From the NCBI GenBank assembly GCA_959604825.1, contig CAUHCN010000034.1, positions 1 to 24,029 on the forward strand: 24,029 bases of DNA, written 5' to 3'. The notes under the pieces were generated by a model. That model did no database searches. It worked only from the letters and a program-made list of their open reading frames with translations, and was not told the origin of the DNA. Shown here in pieces: positions 13,909 to 22,640 of this stretch. A program made the position numbers and the translations under genes. This DNA comes from an uncultured Collinsella sp. (GTDB taxonomy: Bacteria; Actinomycetota; Coriobacteriia; Coriobacteriales; Coriobacteriaceae). Within the stretch, counting starts at the first letter, position 1. Each line of letters starts with the position of its first letter.

Positions 13909-16269
13909 CTAAACGCGGCGCTTAAGCTGGGCTCCACCCTCACCGGGCATCAGGCGGCGCGCGTCGTAGACCGAGTCAACGCTGCTGATGGAGGCCAGCA
14001 GCGGATCCAGACCACTCGCGTCCGAGATCTCGACCATAAAGCGCAGGGTTGCAATACCCTCACGGTTCGTCGACGTGGCGGCAGAAAGGATATTGCCGCC
14101 CGCATCGCCAATGGCAATGGTGACATCCTTGAGCAGGCCCATGCGGTCCAGGCACTCGACCACGATCTCGACCTGGAAGAGGGTGTCGGCAGCGCCGTCC
14201 CACTCCACTTCGATCATGCGCTCGGGATGCTCCATAAGACCCTTGACGTTGGGGCAGTTGGCGCGATGCACCGAAACGCCACGACCGCGTGTGATGAAGC
14301 CGACGATGTCGTCGCCCGTCACGGGGTTGCAGCAATGAGCCAGACGGACCAGTAGGCCGCTGTTGCTCTCGCCCTTGACGATAATGCCGTTACTGGCGCT
14401 CTTGCCGCGCTTTTGCGGCTTGCGGTTGGAGCCGCGAGCAGGCTGCTTCACGACCTCGGCGATAGCCTCGGCCTTGGTGAGCTGTTCCTCGGGCTTGGGG
14501 TCCAAGATTTGCTCGACCTTATTGCCCACAGCGCGCGGGGCAACCTTGCCGGCGCCGACGGCGGCAAACAGGTCCTCGAGCTGCTTGAAGTTAAACTGCT
14601 CCGCCACGGCGTTGAGCGCACGCGTCGAACGCGGCGTAGAAATGCCATAGCCACGCTTACGCAGGTCCTTGGCCAGCATATCGCGACCAGCAGCAGCGTC
14701 GTCGTCCTTGGTCGCAGCGGCAAAATAGCGGCGGATCTTTGACTTGGCGGAAGGTGTCTTGACGATTTTGAGCCAATCACGCGACGGCTTGGAACTCTTG
14801 TTAGTCAGAATCTCGACACGGTCACCCGTCTTAATCTCGTGCGTGAGCGGAGCCACCGCACCGTTGATTTTGGCGCCGACGCAATGGTTTCCCACCTCGG
14901 TGTGAACGGCGTAGGCAAAGTCGAGCGGCGTGGAGCCGGCACGAAGCGCCATGACCTCGCCCTTGGGCGTAAAGACAAAGATCTCCTGGTCGAACAGATC
15001 GACCTTCAGCGAGTGCAGGTATTCCTTGGCGTCGGTGATCTCATCAGACGCAGCCCAATCGAGCGAATGTTTGAGCCAGTTAATCTGGTCGTCCAGACGC
15101 TGGGCATCATTGGTCTTAGACGCAGAGGATCCGCCCGACTTCTTATATAGCCAGTGGGCGGCAATGCCGTACTCGGCCTGCTCATGCATCTCGTAGGTTC
15201 GAATCTGAATCTCGAGCGGGCGAGCCGTGGGACCGATGACCGTCGTGTGGAGCGACTGGTAGTTATTGACCTTGGGCATGGCGATATAGTCTTTAAAGCG
15301 GCCGGGCATGGGGTGCCACAGCGTGTGCACCGCGCCGAGCGTGGAGTAGCAATCGCGCACCGAATGCGTGATGACGCGCAGTGCCACCAGGTCGTAGATC
15401 TCGGAGAATTCCTTGCCCTTGCGCTTCATCTTTTGGTAGATGGACCAATAGTGCTTGGAACGGCCGTTGATCTGGAAGTCTTCCAGGCCAATGCGGTTGA
15501 GCTCGTCGGTGAGCGTCTTGATGGTCTCGGCCAGATAGCGCTCACGGACCTCGCGCGACTCCGCCACCATGCGCGCGATGCGCTGGTAGGCATCGGGCTC
15601 CAGGTAGAAGAAGGACAGGTCCTCGAGCTCCCATTTAATGGAGCTCATGCCCAGACGGTCGGCCAGGGGCGCGTACACGTCCATGGTCTCGCGAGCCTTA
15701 AACAGGCGACGGTCCTCACGCAGGGCGGCAAGGGTGCGCATGTTGTGCAGACGATCGGCAAGCTTAACGATAATGACGCGGATGTCCTTGGACATGGCGA
15801 GGAACATCTTGCGCAGCGTGAGGGCCTGCTTCTCGTCCATGCTGTCGACTTCGATGTTGGTGAGCTTGGTCACGCCATCGACGAGCTCGGCCACCGTATC
15901 GCCAAACAGGCCGGAAACATCGGCAAGCGAGGTCTCGGTATCCTCGACGGTATCGTGCAGCAGCGCGGCGCACACCACGTCACAGTCCATCTTGAGGTCG
16001 GCCAAAATGATGGCCACCTCGACGGGATGGTTAATGTACATCTCGCCCGAGCGGCGCTTTTGGTTGCAGTGCTTCTCGGCGGCAAAGCAGTAGGCCTGTT
16101 CAACCTTAGAGAAGTCGCCCTCATTCATATATTTGAGGCACAGGCGCTCCAGCTTGTCGTAGCTGTCCGCCATAATCTCGGGCGGCAGCTCATCAGCATG
16201 CTTATAGTGCTCCATCTCCGAAAAAGGCTGGAGGGTGGAATCATGGGCGGTACGGGCTGCGGCATCCAT
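13909..16269 (-). CDS. relA: Bifunctional (p)ppGpp synthetase/hydrolase (Rel)
   Basis: 786 residues, the full long RelA/SpoT homologue layout. The HD hydrolase domain has His81 (INHPVEVA), His105-Asp106 (LLHDTVED) and Asp172 (ADRLHNMRTL). The synthetase domain has Asp293 (IYDLVALRV), KDYIAMPKVNNYQSLHT and Glu353 (LEIQIRT). A TGS domain (428-490), the zinc-finger-like HCCNP/NCPN segment (645-674) and an ACT domain (about 700-775) follow. Both catalytic sites look intact, so it should both make and degrade the alarmone in the stringent response. KVNNYQ replaces the more usual KPNGYQ. The ATG follows AAGGGGA; the gene starts 15 bases after the RecJ-helicase stop, indicating one operon. The symbol follows common usage; rel is equally valid. 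Confidence 0.97.
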   Translation of the reverse strand: MDAAARTAHDSTLQPFSEMEHYKHADELPPEIMADSYDKLERLCLKYMNEGDFSKVEQAYCFAAEKHCNQKRRSGEMYINHPVEVAIILADLKMDCDVVCAALLHDTVEDTETSLADVSGLFGDTVAELVDGVTKLTNIEVDSMDEKQALTLRKMFLAMSKDIRVIIVKLADRLHNMRTLAALREDRRLFKARETMDVYAPLADRLGMSSIKWELEDLSFFYLEPDAYQRIARMVAESREVRERYLAETIKTLTDELNRIGLEDFQINGRSKHYWSIYQKMKRKGKEFSEIYDLVALRVITHSVRDCYSTLGAVHTLWHPMPGRFKDYIAMPKVNNYQSLHTTVIGPTARPLEIQIRTYEMHEQAEYGIAAHWLYKKSGGSSASKTNDAQRLDDQINWLKHSLDWAASDEITDAKEYLHSLKVDLFDQEIFVFTPKGEVMALRAGSTPLDFAYAVHTEVGNHCVGAKINGAVAPLTHEIKTGDRVEILTNKSSKPSRDWLKIVKTPSAKSKIRRYFAAATKDDDAAAGRDMLAKDLRKRGYGISTPRSTRALNAVAEQFNFKQLEDLFAAVGAGKVAPRAVGNKVEQILDPKPEEQLTKAEAIAEVVKQPARGSNRKPQKRGKSASNGIIVKGESNSGLLVRLAHCCNPVTGDDIVGFITRGRGVSVHRANCPNVKGLMEHPERMIEVEWDGAADTLFQVEIVVECLDRMGLLKDVTIAIGDAGGNILSAATSTNREGIATLRFMVEISDASGLDPLLASISSVDSVYDARRLMPGEGGAQLKRRV

Positions 16270-16284
16270 CGAGGTCCCCTTCCC

Positions 16285-19200
16285 CTAGGCCCGCGGTACG
16301 ATCGGGCGGTTAACTTTGGCTAGCATATCAGAAGCGCACGAATCGAGCGCCCAACTCCGGAAAGCCGAGAACTCCATGCGCGAGCGCAAGCCCTCCAAAT
16401 AGCGAATTGACCTGCTCAGTTGCACGCGGCCGGGGCTTTCGGCCATCACGATGCGGCGCGTGTCGCCAAGCCCCGAAACGCGGCAGAAACCAAGCTCTTC
16501 GAAGATTCCCAGACCGCTTGCCACCGAACGCTCGTCGACCGGGGTGCGGGCATCGATGGCAAGGCACATCTGCGCGATGTCGATATCGCTTGCGCAGAAC
16601 GAATCATCCCCGGTCTTACCGCGGTTGGAGCGCCACATGGTCTGCAGCGCGCGATAGAGTGTGACGAGTTCGTCGCGCTCGGGTGCGTAGCAGTCGAGCA
16701 GGCGCTCGTTGATGCGGGCGTCGCGCGACGAATAGAGCAGGTGGATCACGGCGGGCTGTCCGTCACGACCGGCACGCCCGCTCATCTGGTTGAACTCTAT
16801 GGCGCCAAACGGCATGTGGTACAGCACGACATGGCGGATATCGGGCAGATTGACACCCTCGCCAAAGGCGGAGGTCGAAACGATGCAGCTGAGGCTTCCG
16901 TCTCGGAATGCTTCCTCCACGCGGCGGCGATCGGAGCGCGCAAGCCCCGCGTTATAGAACGCGATATGGGTTGCGCAATCGGGCACACGCTTGCGCAACG
17001 TCTTGGCGAGCGCCACGGACTGGTCGCGCGAATTGACGTAAATGACGGTCTTCTCCCCCGTCGCCACGATCGACACCAAACGGTTCTCGCGGCTCGCAAG
17101 GTCGCGGTCGTCCTCGAGCTGCAGGTTCTCGCGCACCGTCTCGTCGACCACCGTGCGAGTGATCGGCAGCATGCGGGCAAGCTCGGCCACGACCGGAGCC
17201 GTCGCGGTGGCCGTCGCAGCCATAACAACCGGGTCGCCCAGGGCTTTGAGGATATCGGGCATGTCGAGATAGGCGCTGCGGTCGCCGCCCTTGGCAAGGC
17301 CGGCGTGGTGCGCCTCATCGATAACGACAAAGCCGATGCGGCCCGAACGCGCGAAGCGGTCACGGTGGATAGATAGGAACTCGGGCGTCGTGAGTACGAT
17401 GCCGGTGCGGCCCGAAGCCAGGCCGGCGAACACATCATCGCGTGCGGCCTCCACGGTCTCGCCGGTCAGCACGCCAACGCCAATCCCGAGTGCAGCCATC
17501 GTCGATGAAAGATGATAGGCCTGGTCGGCAACGAGCGCGCGCAGCGGATAGACAAAGATGCTCGCACGCCCTCGAAGGACCGCCTCGCGCGCGGCGTGCA
17601 CATGGAAGATGAGCGACTTACCACGTCCCGTCCCCATAACGGCCAAAACGCTCTGGTGGTCGGCGAGCGCGTCGAGCGCCTCGACCTGCGCGCGATGTGG
17701 CTGGTTCGAGCCGATAAAGCTATGGATAAGCGAGCGCGTGAGCTCGGTATAAGAAAGCTGGGCGAGCGTCTCGCGTTTACGCGACTCCAGGCGCAGGCCA
17801 GAATCCGCCGGCTGCACGCCGCGGCGAAGCTCGCATGCCGGATCGTCGATATTGGACGCCGCGGTATCGCGCACCAAGACATCTTTGATCATGAGCTTGG
17901 GCTTCACGCGTCCCTGCCAATGCTCGGCCACGGCCTCGAACACCAAGTCGACGGCGCTGTCGCAATTGATGAGCCTATCGATCTGCGGCACGCGGAACAT
18001 GATGGCCGGCACACTCGCGGCGCCATCGGTCGCCACAAAGCGCATGTGCTCGCCGGTTTTGCCCACCACGGCGCGATCGCACATCGTCACGCCCTCGGCA
18101 GCCAGAAGCGGCACCTTATTGCCCTGGCCAAACGGCTCAAGACGAGAAATCTGCTCGATAGTCTCGATATTTAGCTCGGAGAGGTCAACGGTGGCGGCAA
18201 CCTCGTCAGTGTCCTCAAAGTCATCGGCGGGAAGCTCCGATAGCACGGCCGAAAGGCGACGGCGGAACTCATCGAGCTTGGATGCCTCGATGGTTACACC
18301 CACCGCACCGGCATGCCCGCCGCGGCGAATCAGCAGATCGGAGCAACGCTCGACGGCATCGAACAGGTTGACCTTGCCCACCGAGCGACCCGATCCGCGT
18401 GCAACGCCGTCCTCGATCGAGAAGAGCAGCGCCGGCACGTGATAGCGATTGGTCAGGCGGCTCGCCACGATGCCCTTGACGCCCTCGTGCCAGCCCTCGC
18501 CGCCCACGACGATTGCGCGCCCGCCGTCATAAGTCTCCTCGACCTTCGCCATGGCATCGCGCGTAAGCTCGGCCTCGATCTCGCGGCGCTGACGGTTGAT
18601 TTCCTCGAGCTCGGCTGCCAGTGCACTTGCCTCGATAGGATCGCGGGCAAGCAGCAGGTCGAGCGCCAGCTTGGGATCAGCCATGCGGCCGGCAGCATTC
18701 AGACGAGGGATGAGCGAAAACGACAGGCCGTCGGCCGTAATGGTAGAAAGGTCGGCCTTGGCAAGTGCGGCAAGCGCGATATAGCCGGGACGGGCCGTCA
18801 CGCGCATCTGCTGGATGCCCTCGGCGACCAGTGCGCGATTCTCGGGCGTGAGCGGCATCATGTCGGACACGGTGCCCAGCGCCGCGACCTCGATCAGCGA
18901 ACGCCAATACGACGGCTTGCCCAAACGCTCGCCCAGGACCTGCACCAGCTTGAGCGCCACGCCGGCACCGGCAAGCTCGCGCGAGGGGCCCTCGTCCTCG
19001 AGCTTGGGGTCGGTCAGGGGCACGCCCTGCGGCACCTGGTCGGACGGCTCGTGATGGTCCGTGACCACCAAATCGATCCCCAGGCTCTCCAGATAGGAGA
19101 CCTCCTCCTTGGCGGCAATGCCGTTATCGACGGTCACGATCAGGTTGGGTTGGGCGAGCTCGTTGACGCGGTCGAGCGCCGCACGCGACAGGCCGTAGCC

Positions 19201-19572
19201 CTCGTCAAAGCGATGCGGAATAAACGGCGTGACGTTGGCGCCAAACGAACGTAGCGCCTCGGTCAACAGACAAGTCGACGTAATGCCGTCGACGTCAAAA
19301 TCGCCAAAGACGGCGATGCGCTCGTGGCTGCGAATAGCACGCTCAACGCGGTCAGCGACGACCGCCATGCCCGGAATAACGAGCGGGTCCGCCCAGTCGC
19401 GATCGAGCGAAGGCGTCAAAAACAGCTGGCCTTCCTCGATGGATGTAATGCCGTGCGCAACCATAATGCGCGCCACCAGCCCGGGTATGCCCAGGCCAGC
19501 CGAAAGCTCCTTTTCGAGCTCGGGGTTTTGCCGAGCGACCGCCCAGCGATGCGTCGTCTTAAGCGATGACAT
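16285..19572 (-). CDS. recJ: RecJ exonuclease fused to RecQ-like DEAH helicase
   Basis: About 1095 residues from the ATG at 19572 (GGGGTGG upstream); a GTG at 19617 would add 15 residues. The first 565 residues are RecJ: motif I GDFDVDGIT (Asp91, 93, 95), TVDNG (147-151), TDHHEP (DHH at 172-174), the DHHA1 region with RRGGHAGAVG (416-425), and the OB-like C-terminal part. RecJ degrades single-stranded DNA 5' to 3' in recombination and mismatch repair. Residues about 620-960 are a superfamily 2 helicase: HRAQ motif 0, Walker A GTGRGKS (647-653), DEAH (752-755), TATATA, SAFGEGVNLPD and QMSGRAGRDG motif VI (929-938). The fold is RecQ-like, but no clear zinc-binding RecQ-C or HRDC domain was recognised at the C-terminus. 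The frame is continuous, so this is a true fusion as sequenced. It is the first gene of the recJ-rel-hydrolase cluster. Confidence 0.93.
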   Translation of the reverse strand: MSSLKTTHRWAVARQNPELEKELSAGLGIPGLVARIMVAHGITSIEEGQLFLTPSLDRDWADPLVIPGMAVVADRVERAIRSHERIAVFGDFDVDGITSTCLLTEALRSFGANVTPFIPHRFDEGYGLSRAALDRVNELAQPNLIVTVDNGIAAKEEVSYLESLGIDLVVTDHHEPSDQVPQGVPLTDPKLEDEGPSRELAGAGVALKLVQVLGERLGKPSYWRSLIEVAALGTVSDMMPLTPENRALVAEGIQQMRVTARPGYIALAALAKADLSTITADGLSFSLIPRLNAAGRMADPKLALDLLLARDPIEASALAAELEEINRQRREIEAELTRDAMAKVEETYDGGRAIVVGGEGWHEGVKGIVASRLTNRYHVPALLFSIEDGVARGSGRSVGKVNLFDAVERCSDLLIRRGGHAGAVGVTIEASKLDEFRRRLSAVLSELPADDFEDTDEVAATVDLSELNIETIEQISRLEPFGQGNKVPLLAAEGVTMCDRAVVGKTGEHMRFVATDGAASVPAIMFRVPQIDRLINCDSAVDLVFEAVAEHWQGRVKPKLMIKDVLVRDTAASNIDDPACELRRGVQPADSGLRLESRKRETLAQLSYTELTRSLIHSFIGSNQPHRAQVEALDALADHQSVLAVMGTGRGKSLIFHVHAAREAVLRGRASIFVYPLRALVADQAYHLSSTMAALGIGVGVLTGETVEAARDDVFAGLASGRTGIVLTTPEFLSIHRDRFARSGRIGFVVIDEAHHAGLAKGGDRSAYLDMPDILKALGDPVVMAATATATAPVVAELARMLPITRTVVDETVRENLQLEDDRDLASRENRLVSIVATGEKTVIYVNSRDQSVALAKTLRKRVPDCATHIAFYNAGLARSDRRRVEEAFRDGSLSCIVSTSAFGEGVNLPDIRHVVLYHMPFGAIEFNQMSGRAGRDGQPAVIHLLYSSRDARINERLLDCYAPERDELVTLYRALQTMWRSNRGKTGDDSFCASDIDIAQMCLAIDARTPVDERSVASGLGIFEELGFCRVSGLGDTRRIVMAESPGRVQLSRSIRYLEGLRSRMEFSAFRSWALDSCASDMLAKVNRPIVPRA

Positions 19573-19680
19573 AGGCGCCCACCCCCGATAGGGGCAGGTC
19601 GCCGCGATACCTCTCACGGTTCATAGCGATGAGTCCTCTGTGTATGCCCGCTTCGGCAGGCAGATCTGTTGAACGGATTT

Positions 19681-19686
19681 ATTATA
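19681..19686 (-). promoter_or_regulatory. Possible -10 (TATAAT) for the recJ cluster
   Basis: A perfect TATAAT reads on the minus strand about 110 bases upstream of the recJ ATG. No good -35 is seen at 16-18 bases, so the call rests on the -10 alone. The leader between contains a small hairpin GCCTGC-CGAA-GCGGGC. Confidence 0.4.
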
Positions 19687-19848
19687 CCGTGCGGCACGGA
19701 CGCAGAACCTCGCGGCACGCCGCGGTTTCGGTAAACGATGCCGGTAATAGCCTCGAAATATTCAAGCGTTTCTGACACACGGACGCATGCGAGCGTCTAG
19801 CATATCCATTCAAAACGGATTCACGAGCAAAGGGAGTCACAAGAGCAT

Positions 19849-20847
19849 ATGAAGCAATGGGTTGGACTGGGTAAGTTTCTCGCGGGGTACATGCAGGTCA
19901 TCGTTCCGATTTGCGTTACGCTCGGCGTGCTCTTTCCCCAGCAGATCGGCGTGCTCAAGCCAATCGTTCCCGCCCTGTTTGCCTTTATGACGTTCCAAGG
20001 TGCGCTCAGCAACACTTTCCATCAGGTTACTGAGGTGTTCCGCCGTCCGCTGCATCTGATTGCGGCATTGCTCGTCTCGGCGGCGCTCATCCCCCTTGCA
20101 GCCTATGCCGCAGGATCGTTGTTCTTTGGTTCCAACCCAAACCTTGTCTGCGGCATCGTGCTCGAGTACAGCGTACCCGTGGCAGTCACCGCCTTTATGT
20201 GGATCAGCATGTTCGGCGGCAACGGCCCGCTCGCGCTCACCATCATCCTGACGTCCTCGGTCATCTCGCCCGTCACGATTCCGCTCACGCTTAAGCTCCT
20301 GCTGGGTGCCACCGTTGCAATCGATGTTCCGGGCATGATGCAGAACATGGCCTTTATGATCGCCATCCCCGCCGTGCTCGGCATCGTGATCAACGAGTTC
20401 ACGCGCGGATGGGGACACGAGAAACTCTCCCCCGCGCTTTCGCCCGCCTGTAAGTTCATGATGATGGGTGTCATCGCCTCCAACTCCACCGCCATGAGCG
20501 AGTACGTGCTGCACATGAATGCGGTGCGCCTGGAAGTCGCCCTCTTTATTTTGACCTTCGCCATCAGCGGCTTTGTCGTCGGCATTCTGGTCGCCCGCGC
20601 GCTGCATCTGCCATATAGCGAGACGACTACCATGTGCTTTACCTGCGGCATGCGTAACATCTCTTCGGGCGCCGTCATCGCCACGCAGTACTTTCCAGGC
20701 GAAGTCGTGTTTCCCGTCATGTGCGGAACGCTGTTTCAGCAGGTGCTGGCCTCGATTATCGGGCACCTCTTTGAGCGCCTAACCGGCGAGGAGCGCGCCA
20801 AACAGCGCAAGCGGGTCAAGGCTGGGCGCGACGCGATGGCACGCTAG
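19849..20847 (+). CDS. Bile acid:sodium symporter (BASS) family transporter
   Basis: 332 residues with nine to ten hydrophobic segments, inner membrane. The overall pattern, with VPALFAFMTFQGAL, GIVLEYSVPVAVTAFMW, SSVISPVTIPL and MCFTCGMRNISSGAV, fits the SBF/BASS fold with two crossing helices. Sodium-coupled import of bile acids, pantoate, keto acids or similar organic anions is known for the family; the substrate here cannot be named. In a gut bacterium a bile acid would be attractive but is inference. A short AGGGAG lies 12 bases before the ATG, longer than usual. It is the only plus-strand gene before 22641 and converges on the GalT-like gene, with a 6-bp hairpin (20863-20876) in the 30-base gap. 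Confidence 0.88.
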   Translation: MKQWVGLGKFLAGYMQVIVPICVTLGVLFPQQIGVLKPIVPALFAFMTFQGALSNTFHQVTEVFRRPLHLIAALLVSAALIPLAAYAAGSLFFGSNPNLVCGIVLEYSVPVAVTAFMWISMFGGNGPLALTIILTSSVISPVTIPLTLKLLLGATVAIDVPGMMQNMAFMIAIPAVLGIVINEFTRGWGHEKLSPALSPACKFMMMGVIASNSTAMSEYVLHMNAVRLEVALFILTFAISGFVVGILVARALHLPYSETTTMCFTCGMRNISSGAVIATQYFPGEVVFPVMCGTLFQQVLASIIGHLFERLTGEERAKQRKRVKAGRDAMAR

Positions 20848-20862
20848 GCAGCACACTTTTCG

Positions 20863-20876
20863 AAGGCGCTCGCCTT
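20863..20876. terminator. Small convergent hairpin between BASS and GalT-like genes
   Basis: AAGGCG and CGCCTT are separated by two bases, in the 30-base gap between two convergent stop codons. No U-run follows on either strand, so termination is likely but weak. Confidence 0.4.
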
Positions 20877-20877
20877 G

Positions 20878-21675
20878 CTATACGAGCGTTTCCAGATGCG
20901 CGCGTAGGCGCTCAGCATCGATATCGAGCGTGGTCTCGGCATTAACCTGGGCCAGACGATAGCCCACGAAGTAGGGCGATACCACCCAACGTGGCAACGC
21001 CTTGGCAATGGTCCGGCCGTCCATGTGGTAGAAGAACAAGTTGTACGACTCCGCGCGACCGCCGTGGTGTTCGTGCAGGATATAGCGCAGGGCCACCTGA
21101 ATCGCATCGGCAAACAGGTCCGCTTCGGCTTGGTCGCGGGCGTCGTCGCTGGCGGCGATTCCCTGTGGGACTGAAACATTGACCTCAAAGAACCCCATGA
21201 TCGGTTCGGTTGAGATGTTGACCGAGACTCTCCCCTGTTGCCAGACATTGACGCCTTCGAAATTGGCGGAAGTCAGCGCCGCATAGCCGTCCTCCTGTTC
21301 CAAGCCCACAATCTGCATGTGTGGATGGACGAGACTGCCGCCCGAAAGCGGGCCTTTGTTCTTGTACATGAGCACACTGCGGTACTGTTGGGAATCGATC
21401 ATCTGCTGCCAACAGCCCAGGGCAAACCGCATCACATGATGCAGCTCATCTGGTTCATAGGTCGCCAGGTCGGCGTCGTGATTGGCCGACTCGATCAATA
21501 CGGTCTGACGGGTGGCCCGCAAGGTCTTGAACTTATTCTCGAGCCAGATGCAGTCACCATCGCGCTGGATGATGTTGGCGAGCCCCTCCGTGTCGCAAAA
21601 GGGGCACGCGGTGCCAGGGCGACGATTATCGTCGGGCTTGCCGCTCGCCTGCTGGACGTCAAATACCAGCGCCAC
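20878..21675 (-). CDS. DUF4931 / GalT-like HIT-superfamily protein
   Basis: 265 residues. An N-terminal CPFC (Cys24, Cys27) zinc-type motif and a central SGGSLVHPHMQIVG, whose HPHxQ (117-121) is the nucleotidyl-transfer motif of galactose-1-phosphate uridylyltransferase, place it in the GalT branch of the HIT superfamily. It is shorter than true GalT (about 350 residues or more) and matches the uncharacterised DUF4931 group as I remember it. Nucleotidyl transfer or hydrolysis is likely; the substrate is unknown. It starts with GTG three bases after the cutC stop, with GGGGG inside the end of cutC as a possible ribosome binding site, so it is probably translated together with cutC. Confidence 0.8.
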   Translation of the reverse strand: MALVFDVQQASGKPDDNRRPGTACPFCDTEGLANIIQRDGDCIWLENKFKTLRATRQTVLIESANHDADLATYEPDELHHVMRFALGCWQQMIDSQQYRSVLMYKNKGPLSGGSLVHPHMQIVGLEQEDGYAALTSANFEGVNVWQQGRVSVNISTEPIMGFFEVNVSVPQGIAASDDARDQAEADLFADAIQVALRYILHEHHGGRAESYNLFFYHMDGRTIAKALPRWVVSPYFVGYRLAQVNAETTLDIDAERLRAHLETLV

Positions 21676-21678
21676 GGG

Positions 21679-22356
21679 TTATACCCCCAGCGGCACGATC
21701 TTGGTGCCATGGAGCTCGGAGACGCCTAGCGCCGCCACGACCGCGTCGCGATTTGCCGTAGTGATGCCGCCGCCGGGAAGGATGGTCAAGCGATCGCCCG
21801 CATACTCGATTAAACGAGCCAGGTGATCGAAATTATCCTCGATCGACGTACCGGCCGCACCGCCATGTGTGAGGATGCGCGTAACGCCGCAGTCGGCAAG
21901 TGTATCAATCGCATCGAGCTGAACCTCGGGCGAGAGCTGGTCAAATGCCATGTGGAAGGTGATGTCAAGGGGCTCGCGCTTGCACTCCTCCGTCGCGCAG
22001 CCCGTAGCCATAACGAGGGCGCCGAGGGTGAGCTCGTCGAGCGCCCAGCCGCTGGCACAGGGCTTGCAGCAGCCAAAGACCAGGCCGTCAACGCCGGCAC
22101 TCACAGCAAGGCCCAGGTCCATCTCCATCATGCGCAGCTCGTCCTGGTTGTAATGAAAGTCGCCACCACGCGGACGAATCATGCACATCACTCGCGCGTC
22201 ATGCTCGTGAGCGTAACTGACTGTAGCGCTAATAACGCCGGCGGAAGGCGTGGTGCCACCGACGGCAAGGTTGTCACACAGCTCAATGCGCCCCGCACCA
22301 GCCTCGATGGCCGCCGGCACTCGCTCAAAGTTCTCGGCGCAAAATTCGTACAGCAT
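21679..22356 (-). CDS. cutC: CutC family protein
   Basis: About 225 residues from the ATG at 22356, preceded by GGGGG seven bases upstream. An in-frame ATG at 22395 would add 13 residues that do not resemble the family. The family pattern is clear: YEFCAENFERVPAAIEAGAGRIELCDNLAVGG at the N-terminus, VMCMIRPRGGDFHYN, GLVFGC, THGGA and ILPGGGITTAN near the C-terminus, all of a TIM-barrel protein. CutC was linked to copper tolerance in E. coli, but that role is disputed and the reaction is unknown. The protein is close to normal length (about 240). It heads a two-gene unit with the DUF4931 protein. Confidence 0.93.
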   Translation of the reverse strand: MLYEFCAENFERVPAAIEAGAGRIELCDNLAVGGTTPSAGVISATVSYAHEHDARVMCMIRPRGGDFHYNQDELRMMEMDLGLAVSAGVDGLVFGCCKPCASGWALDELTLGALVMATGCATEECKREPLDITFHMAFDQLSPEVQLDAIDTLADCGVTRILTHGGAAGTSIEDNFDHLARLIEYAGDRLTILPGGGITTANRDAVVAALGVSELHGTKIVPLGV

Positions 22357-22436
22357 AGATAGCCCCCAGAAGACATTTCTATTTCCACACGGCATTGTCG
22401 CACGTTAAATAGCAACCCGCACGATGGAACAAAACC

Positions 22437-22556
22437 TTGACAAGGAGTGTCCCAAAGTGCCGGCACATAAGGAACGTCCCCAGGTGCCACCTTGAGCGAT
22501 GGGCACTCATTTAAGTACGTCCCCAATGAGTACCCGCAGGGGACAGACAGACCAGA
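22437..22556. repeat. Degenerate GTCCCC intergenic repeats
   Basis: Three imperfect copies of AAGGAACGTCCCCAnnTGCC-like sequence lie in the gap between cutC and padR (near 22440, 22470 and 22512). The last is flanked by the inverted pair GGGCACTCATT/AATGAGTACCC with one mismatch. The same GGGGACGTT core recurs at 23935-23990. No gene is visible here. Confidence 0.6.
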
Positions 22557-22574
22557 CTCCCTATACGACAACTG

Positions 22575-22603
22575 TTGACATCATATACTATGTGTCATAT
22601 AGT
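22575..22603 (+). promoter_or_regulatory. Sigma-70 promoter of the padR operon with operator-like repeat
   Basis: TTGACA (22575-22580), exactly 17 bases, then TATAGT (22598-22603): an almost perfect promoter. The inverted repeat TACTAT-7-ATAGTA (about 22586-22604) covers the spacer and -10, and a TGT-T-ACA dyad lies just after. This is where a PadR repressor would be expected to bind its own promoter. Confidence 0.8.
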
Positions 22604-22640
22604 AGGTGTTACACAGTATACTACGAAAGGAGGTGTGCGG

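Noticed and set aside
15154..16323. Plus-strand 389-codon frame over rel
   Set aside because: Antisense to the hydrolase and synthetase domains of Rel; no ribosome binding site or motif.
19837..20766. Minus-strand 309-codon frame over the BASS gene
   Set aside because: Highly charged, low-complexity translation; the plus-strand frame has clear membrane segments and family motifs.
22437..22556. CRISPR array
   Set aside because: Only three degenerate copies with unequal spacing and no cas genes; it fits a dispersed intergenic repeat better.
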